This document shows positions 17,085 to 23,988 of a DNA stretch of 64,000 nucleotides, piece by piece. The DNA comes from an uncultured Roseburia sp. GTDB lineage: Bacteria > Bacillota > Clostridia > Lachnospirales > Lachnospiraceae. The notes under the pieces were generated by a model. That model was given only the letters and a program-made list of their open reading frames with translations, was not told the DNA's origin and ran no database searches. Each line of letters begins with the position of its first letter. Within the stretch, counting starts at the first letter, position 1. The translations under genes were made by a program, and so were the position numbers. Location: the NCBI GenBank assembly GCA_910577925.1, contig CAJTOI010000005.1, forward strand, positions 62,001 through 126,000. Reading direction: 5' to 3'.

Positions 17085-18587
17085 CTAAAAATGTACAATC
17101 TGTGTCCCGACCCGGCCGGTAAATGCCGCATCGTGTTCGACCAGAAGCATCGCGGGCCGATATTTTACCAGCGCCTCCTCCAGCTGCATCCGCGAGAAAA
17201 TGTCAATAAAATTCAACGGTTCGTCCCAGATATACAGATGCGCCCGCTCGCACAGACTCCTCGCCAGAAGCACCTTTTTCCGCTGCCCCTCGGAGAACTC
17301 TTCCATCCGCTTTTCAAAATGGGAGCGCGGAAAATCCAGCTTCCGCAGAAACTGCATAAAAAGCGTCTCGTCTGCCTCCGCTTCCCTGATATAATCCCGC
17401 AGAGACCCGGAAAGCCCGTGTGCATCCTGCGGCACATAGGATATTTTCAGGCCGCAGGCCGTCTCGAGTATCCCCTCTGCCGTCAGTCCCGCAGAGACGT
17501 TTCCCTGTGCCGCCGCGAGCACCGCCCGCAACAGCGAAGACTTCCCGCTGCCGTTTTGTCCCGCAAGCACGATACAGTCTCCCGGGTGAACTTCAAATGA
17601 CACATCCGCACAGAGCGTCCGACTCCCGTAGGACAGGGTCAGATCCCGCACCGTAAGCAGCGTCTGTTTGTGGTGAACGGCACACTCCATCCGAAGCTCC
17701 TGTTCGCTCTCGATGTTCTGCAGCAGGGACTGCTTCTTAGCAAGCTCCTGCTCCCTGCGGCGCTCTAAATTTTTGCGCCGCTGCTGCATCCGTCTCGATT
17801 TCTCTCCGATGTAATCCCTGTTCGCCCCGTCCTTCTGCGAAGTGTCCCGGCCAATCTTGGCGCTCTCTATCTTATCCGCCCAGCCCTCCGCCTGTCTTGC
17901 CGCACTCGAAAGCCGCTTTATGTCCTTTTTCAGCCGCTCGTTTTCCGCCAACTCAAAGGCGTCGCGCCGTCTCTTATTCTCCCACCAGCTCGAGAAATTC
18001 CCCGCCGCAACCTCGATATTGCTCCGGTTTATCGCGAGCACGTGATCAATGCAGCCGTCCAGAAACGCTCTGTCATGAGACACGGCCAGAAATCCTCTCT
18101 TGCGCTTGAGATACGCGCACACGACCGCTCTCGTCTCCTCGTCCAGATGGTTCGTCGGCTCGTCGATCAGCAGAAAATTATTTTCCTTCAAAAACAGCAC
18201 CGCCAGCAGCATCTTCGTCTGCTCCCCGTTGCTTAAGCTCTCAAACGGCCGGAACCACACGTCATCCGCTCCGCCAAGCCATGACCACTCCCTGCAGAGC
18301 TCCCAGAACTCATAGCCCGGATAGATCTCCTCCACGATCTCAATCGTGTTTTTCTGCCTGTTTTTCACTTCATACGGAAAATAGTCAAATTCCACCGAGG
18401 CCGAAATCCTTCCCCGATATTCAAGCTCTCCCTGCAGTAATTTTAAAAACGTAGTCTTTCCCCTGCCGTTTCGCCCTATAAGCCCCAGCTTCCAGTCCGT
18501 GTCAATCGCAAACGACACATCCTCAAAAATAGTTTCATAGCTTCCGTCATAGCAAAACGTCAGCCCTTCCACACTGATTCTCGACAT
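17085..18587 (-). CDS. Lsa-type ABC-F ribosomal protection protein
   Basis: Two ABC domains on one chain (500 residues) with no membrane segments. ABC-F proteins of the antibiotic-resistance class bind the ribosomal E site and displace lincosamides, streptogramin A and pleuromutilins. The first Walker A is IGRNGRGKTTFL and the second AGQNGSGKSSLL; Walker B motifs are FLLIDEPTNHLDE and YIWDEPLNFIDIF. The text DTDWKLGLIGRNGRGKT and the segment RRDAFELAENERLKKD before the interdomain linker closely resemble LsaA of enterococci. The start at 18587 has a GAGGAG site. Control by a leader peptide and attenuator upstream fits drug-induced expression. Which drug, if any, is inference. Confidence 0.88.
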   Translation of the reverse strand: MSRISVEGLTFCYDGSYETIFEDVSFAIDTDWKLGLIGRNGRGKTTFLKLLQGELEYRGRISASVEFDYFPYEVKNRQKNTIEIVEEIYPGYEFWELCREWSWLGGADDVWFRPFESLSNGEQTKMLLAVLFLKENNFLLIDEPTNHLDEETRAVVCAYLKRKRGFLAVSHDRAFLDGCIDHVLAINRSNIEVAAGNFSSWWENKRRRDAFELAENERLKKDIKRLSSAARQAEGWADKIESAKIGRDTSQKDGANRDYIGEKSRRMQQRRKNLERRREQELAKKQSLLQNIESEQELRMECAVHHKQTLLTVRDLTLSYGSRTLCADVSFEVHPGDCIVLAGQNGSGKSSLLRAVLAAAQGNVSAGLTAEGILETACGLKISYVPQDAHGLSGSLRDYIREAEADETLFMQFLRKLDFPRSHFEKRMEEFSEGQRKKVLLARSLCERAHLYIWDEPLNFIDIFSRMQLEEALVKYRPAMLLVEHDAAFTGRVGTQIVHF

Positions 18588-18626
18588 ACACTCACACTCC
18601 TCTGTCATGTATGTCCCTCCGAACAC

Positions 18627-18655
18627 AAAAAAAGATGCCGGAATCCCGCATCTTT
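18627..18655 (-). terminator. Attenuator terminator in the ABC-F leader
   Basis: Minus-strand hairpin AAAGATGC / GCATCTTT followed by TTTT, about 40 bases before the ABC-F start codon and downstream of the leader peptide. A terminator in this position would stop transcription before the gene unless an alternative fold forms. Confidence 0.75.
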
Positions 18656-18733
18656 CTATCTCGTCTGCCATCAGTCCAATGCGCGCATGCGCACAAGACT
18701 GCTCCGCAGCCTTTTAGAAAAAAGAGTTTCAAA

Positions 18734-18820
18734 TTTCCTGTCGTCGGGACATACCAAAAAAACTACCCGCACGCATCCGTGCAGACCTGATATGCATTTT
18801 CACTTATTACTGACAGGAAA
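18734..18820 (-). promoter_or_regulatory. Possible anti-terminator helix in the ABC-F leader
   Basis: Nine bases inside the leader-peptide frame (TTTCCTGTC, 18820-18812) are perfectly complementary to GACAGGAAA at 18742-18734. Between them lies a short hairpin (18769-18782, GCACG arms) followed by a T-rich run that could act as an earlier terminator. A ribosome stalled on the leader peptide would cover one arm and shift the folding. The helix is seen; the switching is inferred. Confidence 0.5.
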
Positions 18821-18830
18821 CTGTATACAT
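18807..18830 (-). CDS. Seven-residue leader peptide MYTVSCQ upstream of the ABC-F gene
   Basis: A tiny frame, ATG to TAA, preceded at ideal distance by the very strong ribosome site AAAGGAGGAG. It encodes MYTVSCQ. Short upstream reading frames with strong initiation sites are known ahead of ABC-F and other ribosome-targeted resistance genes, where drug-stalled ribosomes prevent attenuation. Here part of the frame can pair with a downstream segment of the leader. The peptide probably has no function other than regulation. Confidence 0.65.
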   Translation of the reverse strand: MYTVSCQ

Positions 18831-18888
18831 CTCTCCTCCTTTTCCGCCGCCGCAGGCGGCACATCCAATTGTTTTCAAAACTATCTAT

Positions 18889-18917
18889 ACTTTACCCTCA
18901 CCGCACCGTTTTGTCAA
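18889..18917 (-). promoter_or_regulatory. Promoter of the ABC-F leader transcript
   Basis: TTGACA (18917-18912), 17-nt spacer, TAAAGT (18894-18889). It gives a leader of roughly 290-300 nt before the ABC-F start codon. Confidence 0.75.
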
Positions 18918-18966
18918 GCAAATAAATATCCTTGTCAATCGGAAGCCGCAGGCTGAATCGTTACCA

Positions 18967-18995
18967 TTGCAAATACCGGACGGCTATTTTATAAT
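18967..18995 (+). promoter_or_regulatory. Promoter of the small membrane protein gene
   Basis: TTGCAA (18967-18972), 17-nt spacer, TATAAT (18990-18995), about 55 bases before the start at 19050. Confidence 0.7.
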
Positions 18996-19049
18996 AAAGC
19001 AAAGAAAACCTCAGTTGTATTTAGCCGAAAATGAATGGAGGCAAACTCT

Positions 19050-19583
19050 ATGAAAAAAATAATATGGCTGCTGCCGGGTATTTTGTATCCCTACTGCATG
19101 CTGCTTTTCCTGTATGGTATCTTTACGGGCCATGCGGATGATTTCTTTCCATCCATAACAATTATTGACATTTTACTTTGCCTCGGCGCGCTCTTTTTGA
19201 TTGCGGCTATCGGAAACATCATTTTTATAGCACGGCATCTTGCAGGGAAATACCGTGCGGCAGACCTTCCGTTTATCAATCTGCTGGTCAAACTGATCCA
19301 CATCCCGGCATACCTGTTGATTTTTGCTCTGGGAATCCTGTGTATGATCACGATTTTTACGATGGGATTTTCCCTGTTCTTTGTCTTCTTTGACTGCCTG
19401 ACAATCTGTCTGTCCGGAATGACCGGACTTTTGACAGTATGGACTCTCTGTCACGGCGGTAAATGCACAAAGCAGTTTATGATTCTCCACGGGCTGCTGC
19501 AATTTATCTTTGTCGCAGACGTGATCAGCGCCGTCATCATTTACCGCAGGGCAAAAAACTGCTCCTCTGAAAACTGCCTTTAA
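19050..19583 (+). CDS. Small polytopic membrane protein of unknown function
   Basis: 177 residues with about five hydrophobic segments (for example LLPGILYPYCMLLFLYGIF near 6-24, IIDILLCLGALFLIAAIGNI near 45-64, IPAYLLIFALGILCMITIF near 87-105, then FSLFFVFFDCLTICLSGM and LHGLLQFIFVADVISAVII). No catalytic motif or family is recognised. The start at 19050 (MKKIIWLL) follows GGAGG. It has its own promoter and stands alone, divergent from the ABC-F gene and convergent with the amidase gene. The last residues (KNCSSENCL) include two Cys. Confidence 0.75.
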   Translation: MKKIIWLLPGILYPYCMLLFLYGIFTGHADDFFPSITIIDILLCLGALFLIAAIGNIIFIARHLAGKYRAADLPFINLLVKLIHIPAYLLIFALGILCMITIFTMGFSLFFVFFDCLTICLSGMTGLLTVWTLCHGGKCTKQFMILHGLLQFIFVADVISAVIIYRRAKNCSSENCL

Positions 19584-19610
19584 AGAGAAACAGACGCACA
19601 CAAACGGTGA

Positions 19611-19835
19611 TTTCGCTGCATTTACTGTGATTCCAGAAGCAAATGCTACCATATGGAACACGCCTTCGAAGATATCGAAGTCAAAGAGAATGCGATAGTC
19701 CTGTTAGAATATACCCTGCGGCACAGGCGGAACAGATGTATGATCGGCGCGGACTCTATGACCGCCCCCTATATTCCTCTGGAAGCCGAAATCGGAAATA
19801 TCAGGAAAGCCCTGCATCTGATCTGTGAGTGTGTG
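19611..19835 (+). pseudogene. Remnant of an SPL-family radical SAM protein
   Basis: After a stop at 19608 the frame reads CIYCDSRSKCYHM, then VKENAIVLLEYTLRHRR, MIGADSMTAPYIPLEAEIG and IRKALHLI before diverging. This matches the spore-photolyase-like radical SAM family around the second and third cluster cysteines and the conserved SMxDPYxPxE segment. The upstream part with the first cysteine and the whole C-terminal two thirds are missing. It is about 75 codons of a protein normally near 300 and cannot be functional as a radical SAM enzyme. Confidence 0.75.
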
Positions 19836-19914
19836 CCCTTGTCCACTGAGGGTAGCCGCTACTGTTACAACCTTACTTTATCACAACAAGGGAACCGACT
19901 CACAGCCTCCCGTT

Positions 19915-20955
19915 TCAGCGGCCGAAATAGGCGTCCACACCGTCGGCGATGCCTGAAACGATTTTCTGCTGATATTCCTCGGTCGCCATCTTTAAATCCT
20001 CGTCGGCGTTGGACATATAGCCCATCTCCACAATCGTCACCGGCACCTGGCACCAGTTGATGCCGCTCATCGTATCGGTCTCCCAGACGTACTGTCTGTT
20101 GCACCCGGTCGCTGCCACAAGCCCGTCAAGCACATGCGTCGCAAGCGCCTTGCTCTGCTCATAGAGCGCGCTGTTGTAGGGATTGGACGCCGTCTGACAA
20201 AGCGTCATCGCTCCGTTTACCGATGCATCCGAAGAACCGTTCGCATGAATCCGTAAGAATGCATCCGCACCCGCATTGTTTGCCGTCACGGCGCGCTCGG
20301 CATTGCTGATATTCACGTCATTTGTCGTCCGTATCATCAGCACCTGATAGCCTCTGGCGTTTAACTCCGCCTCCAGCTTCAGAGAAACCTGCAGCGTCAG
20401 CTCGTACTCCGCAAGACCGCTCGCCACACCGGCGGTACCGGACGCCACTTTCGCTTTCGTCTCCGACGCTCCCGGGCCGACCGGCTCCTGCTCGCTGTTG
20501 CCCTTCCCCTGATGCCCCGCGTCAATCACGATCAGCGGCTGTCCTTCCTGCTGCGCGGCCCCTGCCGCACTGTCCGCCGCGGTCGTCTGCTCTGCCGCAG
20601 TCGGCGTTTCCGTGTCCGCCTGTCCGGTCTCCGTCGATGTTTCCGTATCGGCCTGTTCGGTCTCCGTCGACGTTTCCGTGTCCGCCTGCTCCGTCTGCTG
20701 CTTGGTCTCCGGCGCGTCTTCTGTCCCGCTCTGTGACATAGTTTCGGTCGGTTCCGTCACCGACAGCAGTTCTTCCGTTTCGCTGTCTGCCGCCTCTGTT
20801 TCGTCCGGCTCCGCCTGCTCCGTCTGCCGCACGGCATCCGGCTCTCCCGGCGCATAGCCGTCTGCCTGTTCTCCTCCGCAGGCCGTAACAAAAAGCAATG
20901 CGCAGACCGTGAGAAATACCGGCAGATACTTTTTCATTTTCTTTCTATCGTCCAT
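19915..20955 (-). CDS. N-acetylmuramoyl-L-alanine amidase lipoprotein
   Basis: Zinc amidase (Amidase_3) that cleaves the bond between muramic acid and the stem peptide. The 346-residue protein starts with a lipoprotein signal (FLTVCALLFVTAC), then a long Thr/Glu/Asp-rich linker (about 28-140) containing an 11-residue repeat (EQADTETSTET), then the catalytic domain. Zinc and catalytic motifs are IDAGHQGKGN, a Glu in GLAEYELTLQ, FLRIHANGS and VEMGYMSN. AAGGA nine bases before supports ATG 20955; an inner ATG lies six codons later. Encoded 33 bases downstream of the amidase/deacetylase fusion, on the same strand. Confidence 0.92.
   Translation of the reverse strand: MDDRKKMKKYLPVFLTVCALLFVTACGGEQADGYAPGEPDAVRQTEQAEPDETEAADSETEELLSVTEPTETMSQSGTEDAPETKQQTEQADTETSTETEQADTETSTETGQADTETPTAAEQTTAADSAAGAAQQEGQPLIVIDAGHQGKGNSEQEPVGPGASETKAKVASGTAGVASGLAEYELTLQVSLKLEAELNARGYQVLMIRTTNDVNISNAERAVTANNAGADAFLRIHANGSSDASVNGAMTLCQTASNPYNSALYEQSKALATHVLDGLVAATGCNRQYVWETDTMSGINWCQVPVTIVEMGYMSNADEDLKMATEEYQQKIVSGIADGVDAYFGR
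20605..20703 (-). repeat. 33-bp tandem repeats in the amidase linker
   Basis: Three in-frame copies of a 33-bp unit encode the 11-residue repeat EQADTETSTET of the amidase linker. Copies differ by a few bases. Confidence 0.85.
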
Positions 20956-20988
20956 TTTATGTTTCCTTCCCTTCCGCAGCGGCTCCCG

Positions 20989-22623
20989 TCACAGTGTGCC
21001 GAACGTATAGCCCTGCTCTCTCGCCGCATCGATAAAGTCACCGAGTATCTTTGTGTTGGTCTCCGACTCTCCGTGAAGCAGATAGATGGCTCCCGGATGC
21101 AGCTTGTCCTTCAGCTTTTTCAGACTTTCGGCCGCATCCGGCTGATTGTTGACGTCATAGTCGAGATAGGCAAAGCTCCAGAATACACTGGTATAATTGC
21201 AGTTATTCACCAGCGCTAAGGACTGCTCGCTGAACCGCCCCGTCGGATAGCGGAACAGGTGCATCTCATAGTCAAAATTTTCTTTGATATAGGCGTGGTT
21301 CCCCATAATTTCTTCCTTCTGCTCCGCGAGGGTCTGCGAAGGCAGCCCCTCCGACGGATGCGTCACCGAGTGATTTCCCACCACATGGCCTTCGGCTATC
21401 ATGCGTTTCACAAGCTCCGGCTGCTGCTTTGCGTAAGGCTCCGTCACAAAAAATACCGCTTTGACAGCCTTTTCCTTCAATGTATTCAAAATAGATTCCG
21501 AAAATCCGTATTCGTACCCCTCGTCAATCGTCAGGTAGATCGTCTTCTCATTTTCTCCGATAAACAGCGCGCTCATATCCCCGTATTCTTCCTGCGCTGC
21601 AAGCGCATCCATCGGCCGGTTCCGCTCATCGGTGTGAGAGCCAAGCCCCCAGTCCCTTCCGGCGGCATCAAGCTGCTCAATATTCGCAATCTGCGTGCGC
21701 TCCGTCTGTCCCGTCCCCGCGGTCGAAGCGCCCTCCGCAGGCGCCACGCCGTCCGCAGACGGCGCGTTGTCTTTGGACGCTGCGTCATCCGCTGGTGACA
21801 CGTCATCCGCTGGTGACACGTCATCCGCTGGTGACACGTCATCCGCTGGTGACGCGTCACCGGCGGATGACGCGCCGAATTCCCCGTAGACTGCCAGCAC
21901 CGCATCGCCGATGGCCGCGGCATACTGTTTCAGCTGATCGTCAAACAGCTTATTGTCATTGTCGTTATTGATAAACCCGAGCTCCACAATGCAGGACGGC
22001 ATGTCCGAGTTCAGATTGACATAATAATCCCCGTCGGAGCCCTTCTGCGTCCCACGCTTCACACCCCGGTCTTTCTGCACACCGGCTTCGTTCAGCTCCT
22101 TCATAATGCGCTCCGCCAGGCTCTTTGTCTCCTCATCCGCATCACTGCGCACCCAGGTTTCCACGCCCCGGCCCTCACCGTCATTGCGGTGCAGGGAAAT
22201 CAGATAATCCGCTCCCGCCTGATTCGCCGCGTCGCAGCGCTCCGACAGCTTTAAGAATACATCCGTCTCCCGCGTCATCACCACCGTGACATTCTTTTCT
22301 TTCAGGTAGGCCGCCACCGCCAGCGCAATTTTTAAGTTATCGTCCTTCTCGTATCTCCCCTTATAATCAGAGCCGTTGTCCTTGCCGCCGTGCCCCGCAT
22401 CAATACAGACCACAAGCCCCGCCTGCTCCTTCGGCGAATCTTCGTCGGGCGTCATATCATAATCCGCCAGCACCGGCGGAGTCTTCGGAACAAGCAGCTC
22501 CAAAAGCTTGCCGCAGCCCCGGAATGCCGCCAGCACCAAAAGAAGCTGCAGCAGACAATATCCGATGCTTACAAGATTGCGGATGCGTCTCTTTTTTCGT
22601 ATCCTATGTCTCTTTTCGTCCAC
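20989..22623 (-). CDS. Fusion: CwlD-like amidase plus PdaA-like polysaccharide deacetylase
   Basis: 544 residues with one N-terminal membrane anchor (about 18-36). Residues about 65-250 form an Amidase_3 domain (VVCIDAGHGGKDNG, Glu in YEKDDNLKIAL, LISLHRNDGEG, VELGFINNDND). A Pro/Ala/Asp repeat linker (about 255-300) leads to a polysaccharide deacetylase domain (about 360-544) of the PdaA type: IYLTIDEGYEYGF, VVGNHSVTHPS, LFRYPTGRFS and LLHGES. In spores CwlD removes the peptide and PdaA deacetylates the muramic acid to make muramic-delta-lactam; here both activities appear on one chain. The canonical DDG/DNG is DEG. Start is GTG at 22623 behind a weak ribosome site. Confidence 0.9.
   Translation of the reverse strand: MDEKRHRIRKKRRIRNLVSIGYCLLQLLLVLAAFRGCGKLLELLVPKTPPVLADYDMTPDEDSPKEQAGLVVCIDAGHGGKDNGSDYKGRYEKDDNLKIALAVAAYLKEKNVTVVMTRETDVFLKLSERCDAANQAGADYLISLHRNDGEGRGVETWVRSDADEETKSLAERIMKELNEAGVQKDRGVKRGTQKGSDGDYYVNLNSDMPSCIVELGFINNDNDNKLFDDQLKQYAAAIGDAVLAVYGEFGASSAGDASPADDVSPADDVSPADDVSPADDAASKDNAPSADGVAPAEGASTAGTGQTERTQIANIEQLDAAGRDWGLGSHTDERNRPMDALAAQEEYGDMSALFIGENEKTIYLTIDEGYEYGFSESILNTLKEKAVKAVFFVTEPYAKQQPELVKRMIAEGHVVGNHSVTHPSEGLPSQTLAEQKEEIMGNHAYIKENFDYEMHLFRYPTGRFSEQSLALVNNCNYTSVFWSFAYLDYDVNNQPDAAESLKKLKDKLHPGAIYLLHGESETNTKILGDFIDAAREQGYTFGTL
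21783..21872 (-). repeat. 18-bp tandem repeats in the fusion linker, last copy nearly inverted
   Basis: Four near-identical 18-bp units (core GTCATCCGCTGGTGAC) encode SPADDV repeats. The fifth unit, core GTCACCGGCGGATGAC, is the reverse complement of the others apart from one base, yet stays in frame and still encodes a similar peptide. Copy number may vary. Confidence 0.85.
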
Positions 22624-22690
22624 GTTTCTCTCACTTTATCTCGTATTCTGCGGCGCCTCTCACACTGCTGACGGCGCCGGCACTGTTTTT

Positions 22691-22720
22691 ATTGTAATAC
22701 AGACCGCAAAAAAAGCACAA
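22691..22720 (-). promoter_or_regulatory. Promoter of the amidase-deacetylase fusion gene
   Basis: TTGTGC (22720-22715), 18-nt spacer, TACAAT (22696-22691). The transcript would start with a GC-rich hairpin (arms CGGCGCC / GGCGCCG) before the GTG start. Confidence 0.5.
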
Positions 22721-22774
22721 CATCGGAATTTATAATTTTTTCTTAAGAATTTATGATTATTTCAGCCGAAGGGA

Positions 22775-23980
22775 CTACAGAAGAAACTGTGCCAGCACAT
22801 AGTTGCTGACATCCTGTCCGGTCTCGGTCAGAAAAACCCTTCCCGCCCGCTTTACCAGAAGCTTTTCTTCCTGCAGCTTTGTGAGAACCTCCGAATAGAC
22901 CGACTCGACGGACACACCGAACGCCCTCTCAAAATCCGCACGGCCGATCCCCTCCGTCATCCGAAGCCCCAGAAACATAAACTCCTCAATCTGAGCCTTT
23001 CTGCTTATCCGCTCCGCCGACGCATGAAGGTTTGTGGCCGGAAGCTCTTCTTTTTCATTCTGCCAGATTCCTTCCCGGAGCCGTCTGGTCTGTTCGATAT
23101 AGGGGTACAGCTCCCGGATGTTTGTGTATCGGATATTCTCCATCAGGGATGCGGCCCCCAACCCAAACCCCAGATAATTTTCGCGCTTCCAGTATCCGAT
23201 ATTGTGCAGACAGGCAAAGCCGGGCTTTGCAAAATTAGACACTTCATAGTGCACATAGCCGGCCTCGGCGAGCAGCTGTTCCGTCAGCTTCGTCATACGG
23301 TAGACCTCATTCTCCGTCGGAAGCTCCACCGGCTGCAGTCCCGCCTGCTGCTTCACCGCATCGAATTTGTAGCGCTCATAAAACGGCGTCCCCTTCTCGA
23401 TAATCAGGGAGTACGCGGAGATATGCTCGGGCTTTAAGCGCAGCACCTGCTGCAGCGTCTGATAAAAGCTCTCCGCGGTCTGTCCCGGCAGCGAATTCAT
23501 GACGTCCACATTGATATTGTCAAACCCGTTGCGCCTCGCCAGATCGTACGTCTTTAAGAACTGCTCAAACGTGTGGATTCTCCCCAGCATCTTAAGCTGT
23601 GCGTCGTCCGCCGACTGCAGCCCGATGCTGATGCGGTTGATTCCCGCCCTGCGGTACACCAGAAACATGCGGTCCGTCACCGTTCCCGGATTACACTCAA
23701 TCGTCACCTCCGGTTCCCGCACAAACGAAAAAGAGCGGCGAAGTGCCTCCATAATACGCTCTGTCTGCGTCTCCCTGAGCCAGGATGGCGTCCCGCCGCC
23801 GATATATACCGTCGATACACAGTAATCGCGGCACTTCGTTCCGTAGTATGCAATTTCCGAAAGCAGCGCCTCCACATAGGCATTCTGCGTGTCCTCATCC
23901 GCCGGAAAAGATAAAAAGTCACAGTACAGACATTTTTTGATGCAGAACGGGATGTGGACATATAATTCCAGATTCCTCAT
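22775..23980 (-). CDS. hemW: Radical SAM heme chaperone HemW
   Basis: Oxygen-independent coproporphyrinogen oxidase-like protein that in characterised members binds heme and inserts it into respiratory enzymes. The 401-residue protein begins LELYVHIPFCIKKCLYCDF, with CX3CX2C and without the extra Cys of true HemN. It continues with TVYIGGGTPSWL, RISIGLQSADDAQLK, NVDVMNSLPGQTAESF and the HemN C-terminal domain (IEEFMFLGLRMTEGI). Eight bases separate it from lepA, an order (lepA-hemW) common in Firmicutes, though here it is split from hrcA-grpE-dnaK by about 19 kb. Confidence 0.95.
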   Translation of the reverse strand: MRNLELYVHIPFCIKKCLYCDFLSFPADEDTQNAYVEALLSEIAYYGTKCRDYCVSTVYIGGGTPSWLRETQTERIMEALRRSFSFVREPEVTIECNPGTVTDRMFLVYRRAGINRISIGLQSADDAQLKMLGRIHTFEQFLKTYDLARRNGFDNINVDVMNSLPGQTAESFYQTLQQVLRLKPEHISAYSLIIEKGTPFYERYKFDAVKQQAGLQPVELPTENEVYRMTKLTEQLLAEAGYVHYEVSNFAKPGFACLHNIGYWKRENYLGFGLGAASLMENIRYTNIRELYPYIEQTRRLREGIWQNEKEELPATNLHASAERISRKAQIEEFMFLGLRMTEGIGRADFERAFGVSVESVYSEVLTKLQEEKLLVKRAGRVFLTETGQDVSNYVLAQFLL

Positions 23981-23988
23981 ACGCTTCT

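Noticed and set aside
21783..21872. CRISPR-like short repeats
   Set aside because: Units are contiguous without spacers and encode a protein linker.
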